In this document: in pieces, positions 1 to 7,300 of the stretch
Numbering within the stretch: position 1 is the first letter of the stretch
Layout of the letters: the number at the start of each line of letters is the position of its first letter
Assembly: GCA_903915615.1 (NCBI GenBank)
Contig: CAIWTR010000445.1
Location: forward strand, 1-7,442
Length of the DNA stretch: 7,442 nucleotides
Direction of reading: 5' to 3'
From: an uncultured Armatimonadota bacterium
GTDB lineage: Bacteria; Armatimonadota; Armatimonadia; Armatimonadales; Armatimonadaceae
The notes under the pieces: generated by a model
Told to the model about the DNA's origin: nothing
The model's input: only the letters and a program-made list of their open reading frames with translations
Databases searched by the model: none
Translations under genes and position numbers: made by a program

Positions 1-458
1 AGGGCGCGTGTACAGGCATCCTAAAAGTGAACGATAGAACCTTTGTCACCTTTGGCGTGGATGGCCTGCTTCACATTTGGGACCATAACAATAAGAAGGT
101 GGGAACGCTTGAAGGGCATTCGGGTGGCATCACGGGCGCCTCTCTCTCTCCGGATGGCAACGTCATAACAGTCAGCACTGACCGTTCAGTACGGGTTTGG
201 GATCCAGTCCGGCAGCGCCAGCGGATGTTCTTCAAAGGCTTTGAAAATGCGTTGGTCGCGGTTCATAGTGTTCGTGAAGTGACGGTTGTCATCGATGCCG
301 CTGGACAGGTTTTCACTATTGCTGCGACCGGTAAACCGGTCAAGGCTGGGGGCCAGTCGGGGTATCCGTGCTGCAGCTGGATTGCCCGCAGCGGAGAGGC
401 ATCCGTTTTCATCGCGCAACGAGGTGGAATGATTCACCAAATTCCAATCAGCGTTTGA
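1..458 (+). CDS. WD40-repeat protein, C-terminal part (5' end outside window)
   Basis: This is the end of a beta-propeller protein of the WD40 family, which normally serves as a protein-interaction scaffold. At least two blades are visible. The first ends in DG-LLHIWD (around bases 60-83). The second has GHSGGIT followed by SPDGN and ends in DRSVRVWD (around bases 114-203), the classic GH...WD spacing. Later sequence is less regular and probably forms the closing blades before the TGA at 456-458. A GTG at 27 could be taken as a start, but the same frame is open without a stop from base 3. The strand leading into the TFG-DG motif would also be cut by starting there, so I read it as internal to a longer gene. 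No catalytic domain is visible in this part, and the partner and role are unknown. It precedes the transporter operon by 90 bases on the same strand, and co-transcription is possible but not shown. Confidence 0.8.
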   Translation, partial: GACTGILKVNDRTFVTFGVDGLLHIWDHNNKKVGTLEGHSGGITGASLSPDGNVITVSTDRSVRVWDPVRQRQRMFFKGFENALVAVHSVREVTVVIDAAGQVFTIAATGKPVKAGGQSGYPCCSWIARSGEASVFIAQRGGMIHQIPISV

Positions 459-534
459 TACATCTACCGTAAATCCTGATAGAGATTCCAGTGTTTTCGC
501 TGTATATAGGCGTATGCACATTGTCACTGCCGAC

Positions 535-539
535 AAGGG
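535..539 (+). promoter_or_regulatory. Shine-Dalgarno site for the solute-binding protein
   Basis: AAGGG lies 9 bases before the GTG at 549. It supports that GTG as the start. No ATG, GTG or TTG lies in frame between the upstream stop (TAG at 507-509) and 549, so no earlier start is possible. Confidence 0.6.
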
Positions 540-548
540 TTTAAGCCT

Positions 549-1880
549 GTGAATATCAGAACGATTGCCATTTCCGCGGCAGCGCTGGGCGTGTTGGGCT
601 ACCTTGTGTACCGCTCCGAGGATGCAACCACGCGCAAGCCAGTCGCAAATAAAGTCACCGTGCTCTACTGGGAAAAGTGGACCGGCGATGAAGCGCAGAA
701 GATGCGACGCATTGTCAACAACTTCAATGCATCCCAAGATCGCATTTATGTCAAAATGCTCTCCATTTCAGGCGTTGCGGACAAAACACTCTTAGCGGCG
801 AGTGGTGGAAACCCTCCAGATGTTGCCGGCCTTTGGGACACCCAAATGACACAGTTCAAGGATGCCGGAGCCTTGACAGACCTTGCTCCTTTAGCCGCAG
901 AGTTCGGAATTAAGGAAGAAGACTATATTCCAGGTTACTGGAAGCTGATGTCGCCAGGCGGCACGCTGGTCGCATTCCCGACCACCCCCGCGAGCACCGC
1001 ACTGCACATCAACAAAAAGTTCTTAAAGCCCGGCGAAGTGCCGCCACAGACGCTTGAAGAGCTGGATGAGTTTACGGATCGCATCTCCAAAGTCAAGGAT
1101 GGCAAGGTTGAGCTCGCAGGCTTTATGCCAGCGGAACCGGGCTGGTGGAACTGGGGCTGGGGCTACTGGTTTGGCGGAAAGCTGATCGATGGCGACAAGC
1201 TGACCATAAACTCACCAGAAAACATCCGCGCCTTTGAGTGGGTGCTGTCCTACAGCAAGCGCTTCGGTGTCCGTGAGACACAAAACTTCCAGAGCGGCTT
1301 TGGAAACTTCTCATCACCGCAGAACCCATTTATGTCCGAGAAGGTCGTATCCGTCATGCAGGGTGTCTGGATGGCTAACTTCATCGACCTCTACAACAAA
1401 GAGCTGCCATGGATTGCGGTGCCGTTTCCACTTCCAAAAGACAAGCAGCATCTTAAAGGCATGAACTTTATCGCGATGGACACGCTGGTCATCCCGACCG
1501 GAGCCAAGCATAAGCGCGAGGCCTTTGAGTTCATCGCATTCGTACAGCGCCAGGATCAAATGGAGCTGCTGTGCTCAACGCATGGCAAGAACTCGCCGCT
1601 CGTCAAGGTGTCCGATAAGTTCTTCGAGACCCACCTAAACCCGTACATCCGCCTCTTTGATGAGCTGGCACGCTCTCCAAATGCCGCTTACATCCCGCAG
1701 ATTGGTATCTGGCCCCAGATGGACAGCGAGCTCAAAAATGCGTTCACTGAAATCAACCTGGGAACAAAGACGCCAAAGGAAGCCCTCGATGCAGCGCAGG
1801 CGCGGCTCGATCCACAGTGGCGACGCTATCAACAGCAGGTCATGGGCAGGAGTATCACAACAGCGGAGGCAAAGCCATGA
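549..1880 (+). CDS. Sugar ABC transporter substrate-binding protein (family 1 extracellular solute-binding)
   Basis: This 443-residue protein captures a substrate, probably a mono- or oligosaccharide, outside the cytoplasmic membrane and delivers it to the two permeases encoded just downstream. The length is normal for the MalE/UgpB-like family 1 group. Family hallmarks in order are VTVLYWEKWTG (37-46) with a following FN at 59-60, GGNPPDV (86-92), a hinge-like AFPTTPASTALHINKKF (142-158), TLEEL (168-172), an aromatic cluster WWNWGWGYWFGG (199-210) likely to stack on sugar rings, MQGVWMANF (270-278), and a C-terminal MDTLVIPTG / EAFEFIAF stretch (310-331). The N-terminus has a short basic start and a hydrophobic run (about 6-21) that serves as export signal or anchor. 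No cysteine follows it, so there is no lipobox. The GTG start is the only one available and has AAGGG 9 bases upstream. The stop overlaps the next start (ATGA). The substrate cannot be told from sequence. Confidence 0.93.
   Translation: MNIRTIAISAAALGVLGYLVYRSEDATTRKPVANKVTVLYWEKWTGDEAQKMRRIVNNFNASQDRIYVKMLSISGVADKTLLAASGGNPPDVAGLWDTQMTQFKDAGALTDLAPLAAEFGIKEEDYIPGYWKLMSPGGTLVAFPTTPASTALHINKKFLKPGEVPPQTLEELDEFTDRISKVKDGKVELAGFMPAEPGWWNWGWGYWFGGKLIDGDKLTINSPENIRAFEWVLSYSKRFGVRETQNFQSGFGNFSSPQNPFMSEKVVSVMQGVWMANFIDLYNKELPWIAVPFPLPKDKQHLKGMNFIAMDTLVIPTGAKHKREAFEFIAFVQRQDQMELLCSTHGKNSPLVKVSDKFFETHLNPYIRLFDELARSPNAAYIPQIGIWPQMDSELKNAFTEINLGTKTPKEALDAAQARLDPQWRRYQQQVMGRSITTAEAKP
1865..1869 (+). promoter_or_regulatory. 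Shine-Dalgarno site that fixes the first permease start
   Basis: GGAGG lies 7 bases before the ATG at 1877, inside the end of the solute-binding protein gene. A GTG at 1817 in the same frame would add 20 hydrophilic residues before the first membrane helix and has no comparable site. The ATG at 1877 is therefore preferred. Confidence 0.75.
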
Positions 1881-2752
1881 AATCTGAAGCGCGTATCGCC
1901 TATCTCTTCGCCATGCCGTGGATTCTGGGCTTTCTGACCTTCCTCCTCTATCCGGTAATGGCATCGTTTTTCTATAGCTTCACCGACTTCTCCGTTCTCC
2001 GCCCGCCGCGCTTTATCGGCCTTGAGAACTACAAGGAGATGGTTCAGGACGAAGTCTTCTGGATGACGATTCGGAACACATTCACCTATGTGGTCGCAGC
2101 GGTTCCCCTTTCGGCGACCGTTGCGATTATCCTGGCGATGCTGCTGAACACCAAGGTCAAGGGCCTGGCGTTCTACCGGACGCTATTTTATGTTCCAAGT
2201 CTGGTCCCGATGGTCGCGCTCGGCATCCTCTGGCTCTGGATTTTCAATGGCGAGCACGGCTTGCTCAATATGTCACTTGAGAAGCTCGGGATGTCGAAGC
2301 CACCTAACTGGCTTGGTGATCCAGCCTGGTCGAAGGTCACATTGGTGCTGATTGCGATGTGGGGTTCCGGCAACGCGATGGTCATCTACCTCGCCGGCCT
2401 CCAGGATATCCCGCAGTCCCTCTACGAAGCGGCCGACCTCGATGGCGCACGCCTTGTGGCGAAGACCCGCCACGTGACGCTTCCGATGCTCAGCCCAGTG
2501 ATTCTGTTCAATGTGATTATGGGGATGATTGGTGCGCTGCAGGTCTTTGCGGTTCCGTACGTGATGTTCCCGAACGGCGCGCCGGCACGCTCAACCTACT
2601 TCTTTACAACCTATCTGTTCGACAATGCCTTCCGTTTTCAGCGGATGGGCTATGCGAGCGCGATGGGCTGGGTGCTCTTCCTGATCACCCTCACACTGAC
2701 ATTTGTTGCCCTCCGATTGAGCGAGCGGCAGGTTCACTACGATCGGAGCTAA
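1877..2752 (+). CDS. Sugar ABC transporter permease, MalF/UgpA type
   Basis: This 291-residue inner-membrane permease should form one half of the translocation channel of the importer. About six hydrophobic helices are visible, near residues 10-32, 71-92, 104-124, 156-174, 207-229 and 262-281. The cytoplasmic EAA loop, which docks the ATPase, is clear: EAA at 184-186, G at 190 and LP at 202-203. An N-terminal AYLFAMPWILGFL and a following GLENY (48-52) are typical of MalF/UgpA/MsmF-like subunits without the large periplasmic insert of E. coli MalF. The ATG overlaps the upstream TGA as ATGA, which suggests translational coupling. The start is chosen because of the GGAGG at 1865-1869. The second permease follows after 3 bases. 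Nothing looks broken. Confidence 0.94.
   Translation: MKSEARIAYLFAMPWILGFLTFLLYPVMASFFYSFTDFSVLRPPRFIGLENYKEMVQDEVFWMTIRNTFTYVVAAVPLSATVAIILAMLLNTKVKGLAFYRTLFYVPSLVPMVALGILWLWIFNGEHGLLNMSLEKLGMSKPPNWLGDPAWSKVTLVLIAMWGSGNAMVIYLAGLQDIPQSLYEAADLDGARLVAKTRHVTLPMLSPVILFNVIMGMIGALQVFAVPYVMFPNGAPARSTYFFTTYLFDNAFRFQRMGYASAMGWVLFLITLTLTFVALRLSERQVHYDRS
2745..2748 (+). promoter_or_regulatory. Shine-Dalgarno site of the second permease
   Basis: GGAG lies 7 bases before the ATG at 2756, within the last codons of the first permease. The same spacing as the first permease supports coordinated translation of the pair. Confidence 0.55.
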
Positions 2753-2755
2753 ACC

Positions 2756-3607
2756 ATGAAACAAAAGAAATTCAGTCTCGCTACCGTTCACATCGTGCTG
2801 ATTGTGTTGAGCCTCATCTTCGTTTCCCCATTGTTGTGGATGGTAACGACGGCGATCAAGCCGATTGAAGAAACGATGACGGCGACGCCGACGCTGCTCC
2901 CAAGCAAGTTCCTCTGGGACAACTTCCCAAAGGCCGTTACTTATGGCAGCAAAGAGCTCGGCTACATCCCATTCCTACTCTACGCGCGTAACACCTTAAT
3001 GGTCACTCTGCTTTGTGTCGCAGGGTCCGTCTGCTCCAATGCGGTGGTCGCGTACGCCTTTGCGCGTCTCCGCTGGCCAGGCCGGGACTTCTTCTTTGCC
3101 GTGACGCTTGCGACCATGATGGTCCCCTTCCCAGTCTTAATGGTCCCAACGTTTGGCCTCTTTAAGTGGCTGGGCTGGGTGGGTTCCTTCCGCCCGCTGT
3201 GGGTACCGGCTTTCTTTGGCAGCGCTTTCTCGATCTTTTTGCTCCGGCAGTTCTTTAGGACTATCCCGATGGAGCTGAGTGAGGCAGCTAAAATCGATGG
3301 CTGTTCAGAGGTGCGCATCTTCACTGATGTCCTGCTTCCACTGGCAAAGCCCGCGCTTGCTGTCGTTGCCTTGTTCACCTTTATGGGAACATGGAATGAC
3401 TTTATGGGCCCGATGATTTACCTCTCAGACCAGGAGACATTTACGCTCTCTCTCGGACTGCAGGCGTATCAGAGCCAGCACGGCGGAACGCAGTGGAACC
3501 TCTTAATGGCCGCAGCAACCGTGGTGATTCTTCCTGTGATCATTGTGTTCTTCTTCGCGCAGAAGATGTTCATTCAGGGCATCGCCACCAGCGGCCTCAA
3601 GGGTTAG
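2756..3607 (+). CDS. Sugar ABC transporter permease, MalG/UgpE type
   Basis: This 283-residue inner-membrane protein is the second channel subunit of the importer. Visible helices lie near residues 11-33, 78-102, 112-133, 148-165, 198-217 and 250-270. The ATPase-docking EAA loop reads SEAAKIDG (175-182) and ends in LP at 194-195. It is followed by the GTWNDF motif (211-216) typical of MalG/UgpE-like subunits. The protein ends in GIATSGLKG, a usual C-terminus for this group. The length is ordinary and the start is supported by GGAG 7 bases upstream. Only 3 bases separate it from the first permease. No ATP-binding subunit follows: the next gene is a PepSY-type protein. The importer therefore probably borrows an MsmK/UgpC-type ATPase encoded elsewhere, as many carbohydrate importers of this class do. 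Confidence 0.94.
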   Translation: MKQKKFSLATVHIVLIVLSLIFVSPLLWMVTTAIKPIEETMTATPTLLPSKFLWDNFPKAVTYGSKELGYIPFLLYARNTLMVTLLCVAGSVCSNAVVAYAFARLRWPGRDFFFAVTLATMMVPFPVLMVPTFGLFKWLGWVGSFRPLWVPAFFGSAFSIFLLRQFFRTIPMELSEAAKIDGCSEVRIFTDVLLPLAKPALAVVALFTFMGTWNDFMGPMIYLSDQETFTLSLGLQAYQSQHGGTQWNLLMAAATVVILPVIIVFFFAQKMFIQGIATSGLKG

Positions 3608-3636
3608 TGTAAGTCGGGCGGGATAGACTTTTTTAG

Positions 3637-4161
3637 ATGACGTTCAACTACGCAAACCGCCGCACACACGCCTGGATAAGCATTTGCTTTGCGGTACCAC
3701 TTGTCGTCGTGATCATCACGGGAATCCTGCTCCAGCTAAAAAAGCAGCTCCCGTTCGTACAACCGATTGAACGCGCTGGGGTAACGCATGAGCCGGTGGC
3801 CACGCCTGCTCAATACCTTGAAGCGATCAACCGGGGAAAGCTCGATGGGGATGTGACTTGGAAGGATGTCCAGCGTGTTGACATCCGGCCATCAAAAGGT
3901 ATCGCCAAAGTCATTCTGAAGAGCGATGTCGAATACCAGGTTGACCTTGGAACCGGTGATGTTCTCCAGCGTGAGTTACGGATGAGTGACTTTATCGAGT
4001 CGCTCCACGATGGCTCATTCTTCGCCGGCGACATCAGCAAGCTGGGCGTCTTCCTCCCGGCAGCCATCGGGCTTCTTGTCCTCTGGGTATCCGGCATTTA
4101 CATGTTCTGGTTGCCGCTGGTCGTAAAGCTACGAAAAAGCCGGGCAGCCAAAAAGTCATAA
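3637..4161 (+). CDS. PepSY-associated two-helix membrane protein
   Basis: This is a 174-residue membrane protein of the PepSY-associated TM type. One helix lies near residues 14-33, then an extracytoplasmic domain of about 100 residues with PepSY-like elements: VQRVDIRPSKG (78-88), AKVILKS (90-96) and YQVDLGTGDVL (100-110). A second helix lies near 136-160, with a basic C-terminal tail. H11 before the first helix and the SLHDGSFF segment (122-129) before the second are the recognisable family positions. Proteins of this type are often found near iron, heme or redox membrane systems, but a role is not established here. The gene begins 29 bases after the permease. The codon just before the ATG is a stop (TAG 3634-3636), so no earlier start exists. 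The nearest purine-rich site is GGA at 3621-3623, far from the ATG and weak. The last 49 codons are duplicated downstream. Co-transcription with the ABC genes is inferred from orientation and spacing. Confidence 0.82.
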   Translation: MTFNYANRRTHAWISICFAVPLVVVIITGILLQLKKQLPFVQPIERAGVTHEPVATPAQYLEAINRGKLDGDVTWKDVQRVDIRPSKGIAKVILKSDVEYQVDLGTGDVLQRELRMSDFIESLHDGSFFAGDISKLGVFLPAAIGLLVLWVSGIYMFWLPLVVKLRKSRAAKKS

Positions 4162-4165
4162 GGGG
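4011..4165 (+). repeat. Direct repeat, copy 1 (end of PepSY gene)
   Basis: This 155-base segment covers the last 49 codons and stop of the PepSY gene plus four bases. It recurs at 4202-4356 (offset 191) with 3 mismatches, at 4125, 4158 and 4160. They are A/C, A/C and A/G. In the reading frame they are Val GTA/GTC, Ser TCA/TCC and stop TAA/TGA, so none changes the protein. Confidence 0.97.
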
Positions 4166-4176
4166 ACTATTCCCCT
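4161..4176. terminator. Small hairpin between convergent genes
   Basis: AGGGGA / CTAT / TCCCCT is a perfect 6-bp stem with a 4-base loop, starting on the last base of the PepSY stop codon. No T-run follows on the plus strand. On the minus strand five T's follow about 8 bases after the stem. It could be a weak or decayed terminator. The matching place in the second repeat copy has lost two of the six pairs. Confidence 0.35.
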
Positions 4177-4190
4177 ACTGCAGCTTTGCC
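4167..4190 (-). pseudogene. Possible remnant of a second regulator C-terminus
   Basis: On the minus strand these bases read G K A A V G E followed by TAG. At the same offset of 191 bases, 4358-4381 encodes the last seven codons and stop of the large regulator, G K S G L V E and TAG. Without gaps, 17 of 24 bases match and the frame is kept. Upstream of the GK on the minus strand similarity stops. This may be the tail of a paralogous convergent regulator gene whose body is gone, but 24 bases is short and the reading is tentative. Confidence 0.35.
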
Positions 4191-4201
4191 AAAGCGCGAA
4201 G

Positions 4202-4352
4202 TGGCTCATTCTTCGCCGGCGACATCAGCAAGCTGGGCGTCTTCCTCCCGGCAGCCATCGGGCTTCTTGTCCTCTGGGTATCCGGCATTTACATGTTCTG
4301 GTTGCCGCTGGTCGTCAAGCTACGAAAAAGCCGGGCAGCCAAAAAGTCCTGA
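4202..4352 (+). pseudogene. Headless duplicate of the PepSY gene 3' end
   Basis: This segment repeats the last 49 codons of the PepSY gene: GSFFAGD, the second membrane helix, the basic tail ending in RAAKKS, and a stop (TGA 4350-4352). It has no 5' part. Continued upstream, its frame runs through spacer without an ATG or GTG, and it is out of frame with the intact gene (191 is not a multiple of three). It is therefore not expected to be translated. Its coding frame is intact and all its differences from the full gene are synonymous. This means it either arose recently or was once the end of a functional gene. Confidence 0.85.
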
Positions 4353-4356
4353 GGGG
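4202..4356 (+). repeat. Direct repeat, copy 2
   Basis: This is the second copy of the 155-base segment at 4011-4165, with 152 of 155 positions identical. It ends just before the stop codon of the convergent regulator (TAG on the minus strand, 4358-4360). Beyond it, similarity between the two copies falls to 17 of 24 bases and then vanishes. Confidence 0.97.
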
Positions 4357-4357
4357 C

Positions 4358-7300
4358 CTATTCCACTAAACCGCTTTTGCCTAGGTAGGCGTATGCATCC
4401 TCGATGAGTTTATACAGCGTCAACGTCGTACCGCGTGACCATTCTCCCGGATACGCATCACGTGAACGATCCCGTGCTTCCGCATGCAATGCAGCGAGGT
4501 AAGGTCGGGCGATGTGGAGGGAGCGAAGGCGAACGGCATGTGCCCCACCATAAAGGCGCGCCGCCGCCGCATCATCCCCTCGGCTTGCTGCATACGCCGC
4601 GACGATGTCGATCTCTATCAATGCATCACGGTAGATTCCGTAGCGCATTCGTAATGGCAGCGTTATTGCCACCCCCGCGGCTGCACTATCGATCAAGCCA
4701 CACGCATGTTCCGCCTTCGAAAGCGTGCACCGACTGGTGATGTATCCCATCATTTTCGGACCAGGCGTTATGGGCTGGGCCTGTGAGAAGTGACGCCAAC
4801 CGGATGCTGCCAAGGCGACCGCCTCACTGGATTCGCCTTTTGCAAGGGCGATGTCGGCAAGCATTGGATGACTATCGGTCAGGCTCCAAGGTGCCCGGTC
4901 TCCCGTAGCTGAGCGTAAAAAGTCGCTGTGGCGCTGGCGCAATGTCTGGCACCAATGATCTGCAGCCGTGTGGTTGCCAAGAATCGCCTCAGCCGATGCA
5001 AGCGCAAGGAGCGGCGCGACCATCCCGGGACTGGATGGAAACCCCTCAATGGCACTCCATGCGCGGTGGGCTATCTCACGCGCCTGCTCAAACTGACCGG
5101 TTGTGATCAGGGTTGATGCAAGCAGAGCGAGAGGCTGCCAGACATATTGATCGGTGTTAGCAAGGCCGCTGGATGCATAGAAACGGACGACAGCCTCAAG
5201 TGCATCCCGGGCTTCGACCGTCTCAAGTGTCCAAATACAGAATTGTGCCTTGATAAAGTGAGTGTCTCGGACGACCGCAGGTGTCGAGTCCTGGGCGTGG
5301 CGGATTGCATCATCAATCAGCTGTGCAGCAAGCTTGAGGTCACCTTCATACCAGGCATGCAACGCATTATGACGCAGGACAACAGCAAGGGTCATCGGTT
5401 CCGGCCACGTATCGAGTAATCCCTGAAGCCACTGCGACATCGATGGGTCACGGAGAAGGATGTCCACCAACAGCGGGGATGTTAACCAGTATGCTTTTCG
5501 AGTTGTACCGACAAGCGTGTGGACATGTTGATGAAACTGCGTGGCCGCTTGGTAATCAAACCGGCTTTCAGCATCAGCTCCGGCAAAAACAAACAGCCAA
5601 ATGCGCTGCTGCTCTGTGAGAGTTTCGTTATTTGATAAGAGTCTCTCCAAGTGACCACGGAGCTGTTGGGCATTTGTTTGTAGCCAGAGGGGCGCGAGGG
5701 AAAGGACAAGCGAGGCCGATCTCGCGGCGTCTTGCCCTTCCAGTGTTTGAATTGCCCGTTCGAAGTTATCGTCATCCAGGCGGAAGCGGTTCAGGCGACT
5801 GAAATCCGTTCTTCCAACACCCGCGGGTGGGATGCCAGCGGCCACAAGAGTAAAGTATTCCGCGTGTTTACTTAGGAGTGCTTGCTGCGCGGCGGGCTCA
5901 AGGAAGCGCTCACTTTGCCGCCGAACACTCTCAAGGAGCCGATAGCGAAGGCCATCGAAGGGTGTCTCCTTTTGGACAAAATAGACCAAACTGGCATTGA
6001 CGAGGTCTTGAAGAAGTTTTTGTGCATCTTCACGTCCGGTAATCGATGCTGCAGCTTCCGCATCAAATGAACCAGAGAAGACCGTGCACTGTAGAAGGAA
6101 GCGCTGCGAGCTGGCTGGTAGATTTCGAATGCTCCACGCAAGCAGAGAGTCTGTTGAGCTGATCTGCGGTGCCGTGTCGGCTCCAGTGCTGAGAGTCAGC
6201 CCATCGGTATGTAGGAGCTGCAACAATGTCTCCGGCTGATAAAGCTGTACTTTTCCCGCGATGAGTTCGATTGCCTGGGGGATGCCATCTGCGAAGTGAC
6301 ACAGCTGGGTTACCACATCGAGGTTCTGAGGAGTGACATCAAAGTCAGGCGCTACCCGATGCGCTGCCTTTTCGAAGAGCTGTAGTGCCGGGGAAAGGCT
6401 AAGACCGCTAGGCTCATTGGATGTGCCATCCACCTTAAGAGGATAGACCCGTACATTTGAGATCAGGTTTCCCGTGATGGCTTCCCTTGTTGTGATGATG
6501 ACCTTTGCGCTGGGGAGATTGTCAATCAGGAGCTGTGCAAAGGTGCGCGCGTGCCCGATGACCTGATCCGCATTATCGAGAAGAACAAGGAGTGGCTTAC
6601 CATTTAGTTTTGATGCTAAATTTCCAAGCGTCAATCCGGCGAGTGTTCCAGAAACCTGCGTATCGAGTCCAAGTGCGAGCGCCGCAGCGAGCATCGCCTC
6701 GTCGACAAGCACATCGCAGCGTATATTGACAACCCGATGAACGGATTGTGCATCTAATGCAACCCTCGACACGCGGGATTTCCCAACGCCTGCCGGACCG
6801 TGAACGCCAAGTATTCTTGTTTGTCCGGCGGAAATCCAGCTGAGGATGTCTGTTAGTGCCAATCCTGTATTGACATAGTCGGAAGCGATGACGGGCTTGG
6901 ATGGCATCGAAACAGGGTCTATGCGTGGTTCTTCGGGCTTTTGACTTTCAGGTGACTGCACTACGAGCGCTTGTAGGCGATCAACAATAGCATTAATGCG
7001 GCTTCCACGTGCTAGGGCCCAGTCATCGGAGTAGCCAAGCATCACACCTGCACGTGACTGCTCAATCAGCGCCGTTACTTTGAGCGGATCAGCATGCTCC
7101 GATGGTTGCAAAAGAATGTGTTGCGCGGCATTTTCAAACTTTACGATGTCGACATCAATCAGCCCGGCCTCAAGCTTCAAACACCCTCGGCTTGAGACCA
7201 ACGCCCGGTCTGCACGGTTTCCAATGAGAGCCGTAAGTGACTTGCGCACATGATGCAGGGCAACATTGAGGCGGTTACGGCCATCCTCATGACTGACTCC

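Noticed and set aside
455..483. Possible sigma70-like promoter TTGATA, 17 bases, GATAGA upstream of the solute-binding protein gene.
   Set aside because: The -10 box matches only 3 of 6 consensus bases, the -35 lies on the WD40 stop codon, and the host's promoter type is unknown.
186..737. A 183-codon open frame on the minus strand across the WD40 end and the solute-binding protein start.
   Set aside because: It is antisense to two well-supported genes and shows no recognisable domain.
1817..1876. Longer start (GTG at 1817) for the first permease.
   Set aside because: It adds 20 hydrophilic residues, overlaps the upstream gene by 64 bases and has no clear ribosome site, while the ATG at 1877 has GGAGG at good spacing.
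4011..4356. Insertion sequence or phage attachment site as the cause of the repeat.
   Set aside because: There is no transposase, no terminal inverted repeats and no tRNA or integrase nearby, and the repeat lies inside a coding sequence with its frame intact.
507..4397. A 12-base exact match (TAGGCGTATGCA) at 507-518 and 4386-4397.
   Set aside because: One or two such 12-base matches are expected by chance in a window of this size, and the second lies inside the regulator coding sequence.
4186..4407. A 73-codon open frame on the plus strand over the second repeat copy.
   Set aside because: It reads the repeat in a different frame from the PepSY gene and runs antisense into the regulator, so it is a shadow.
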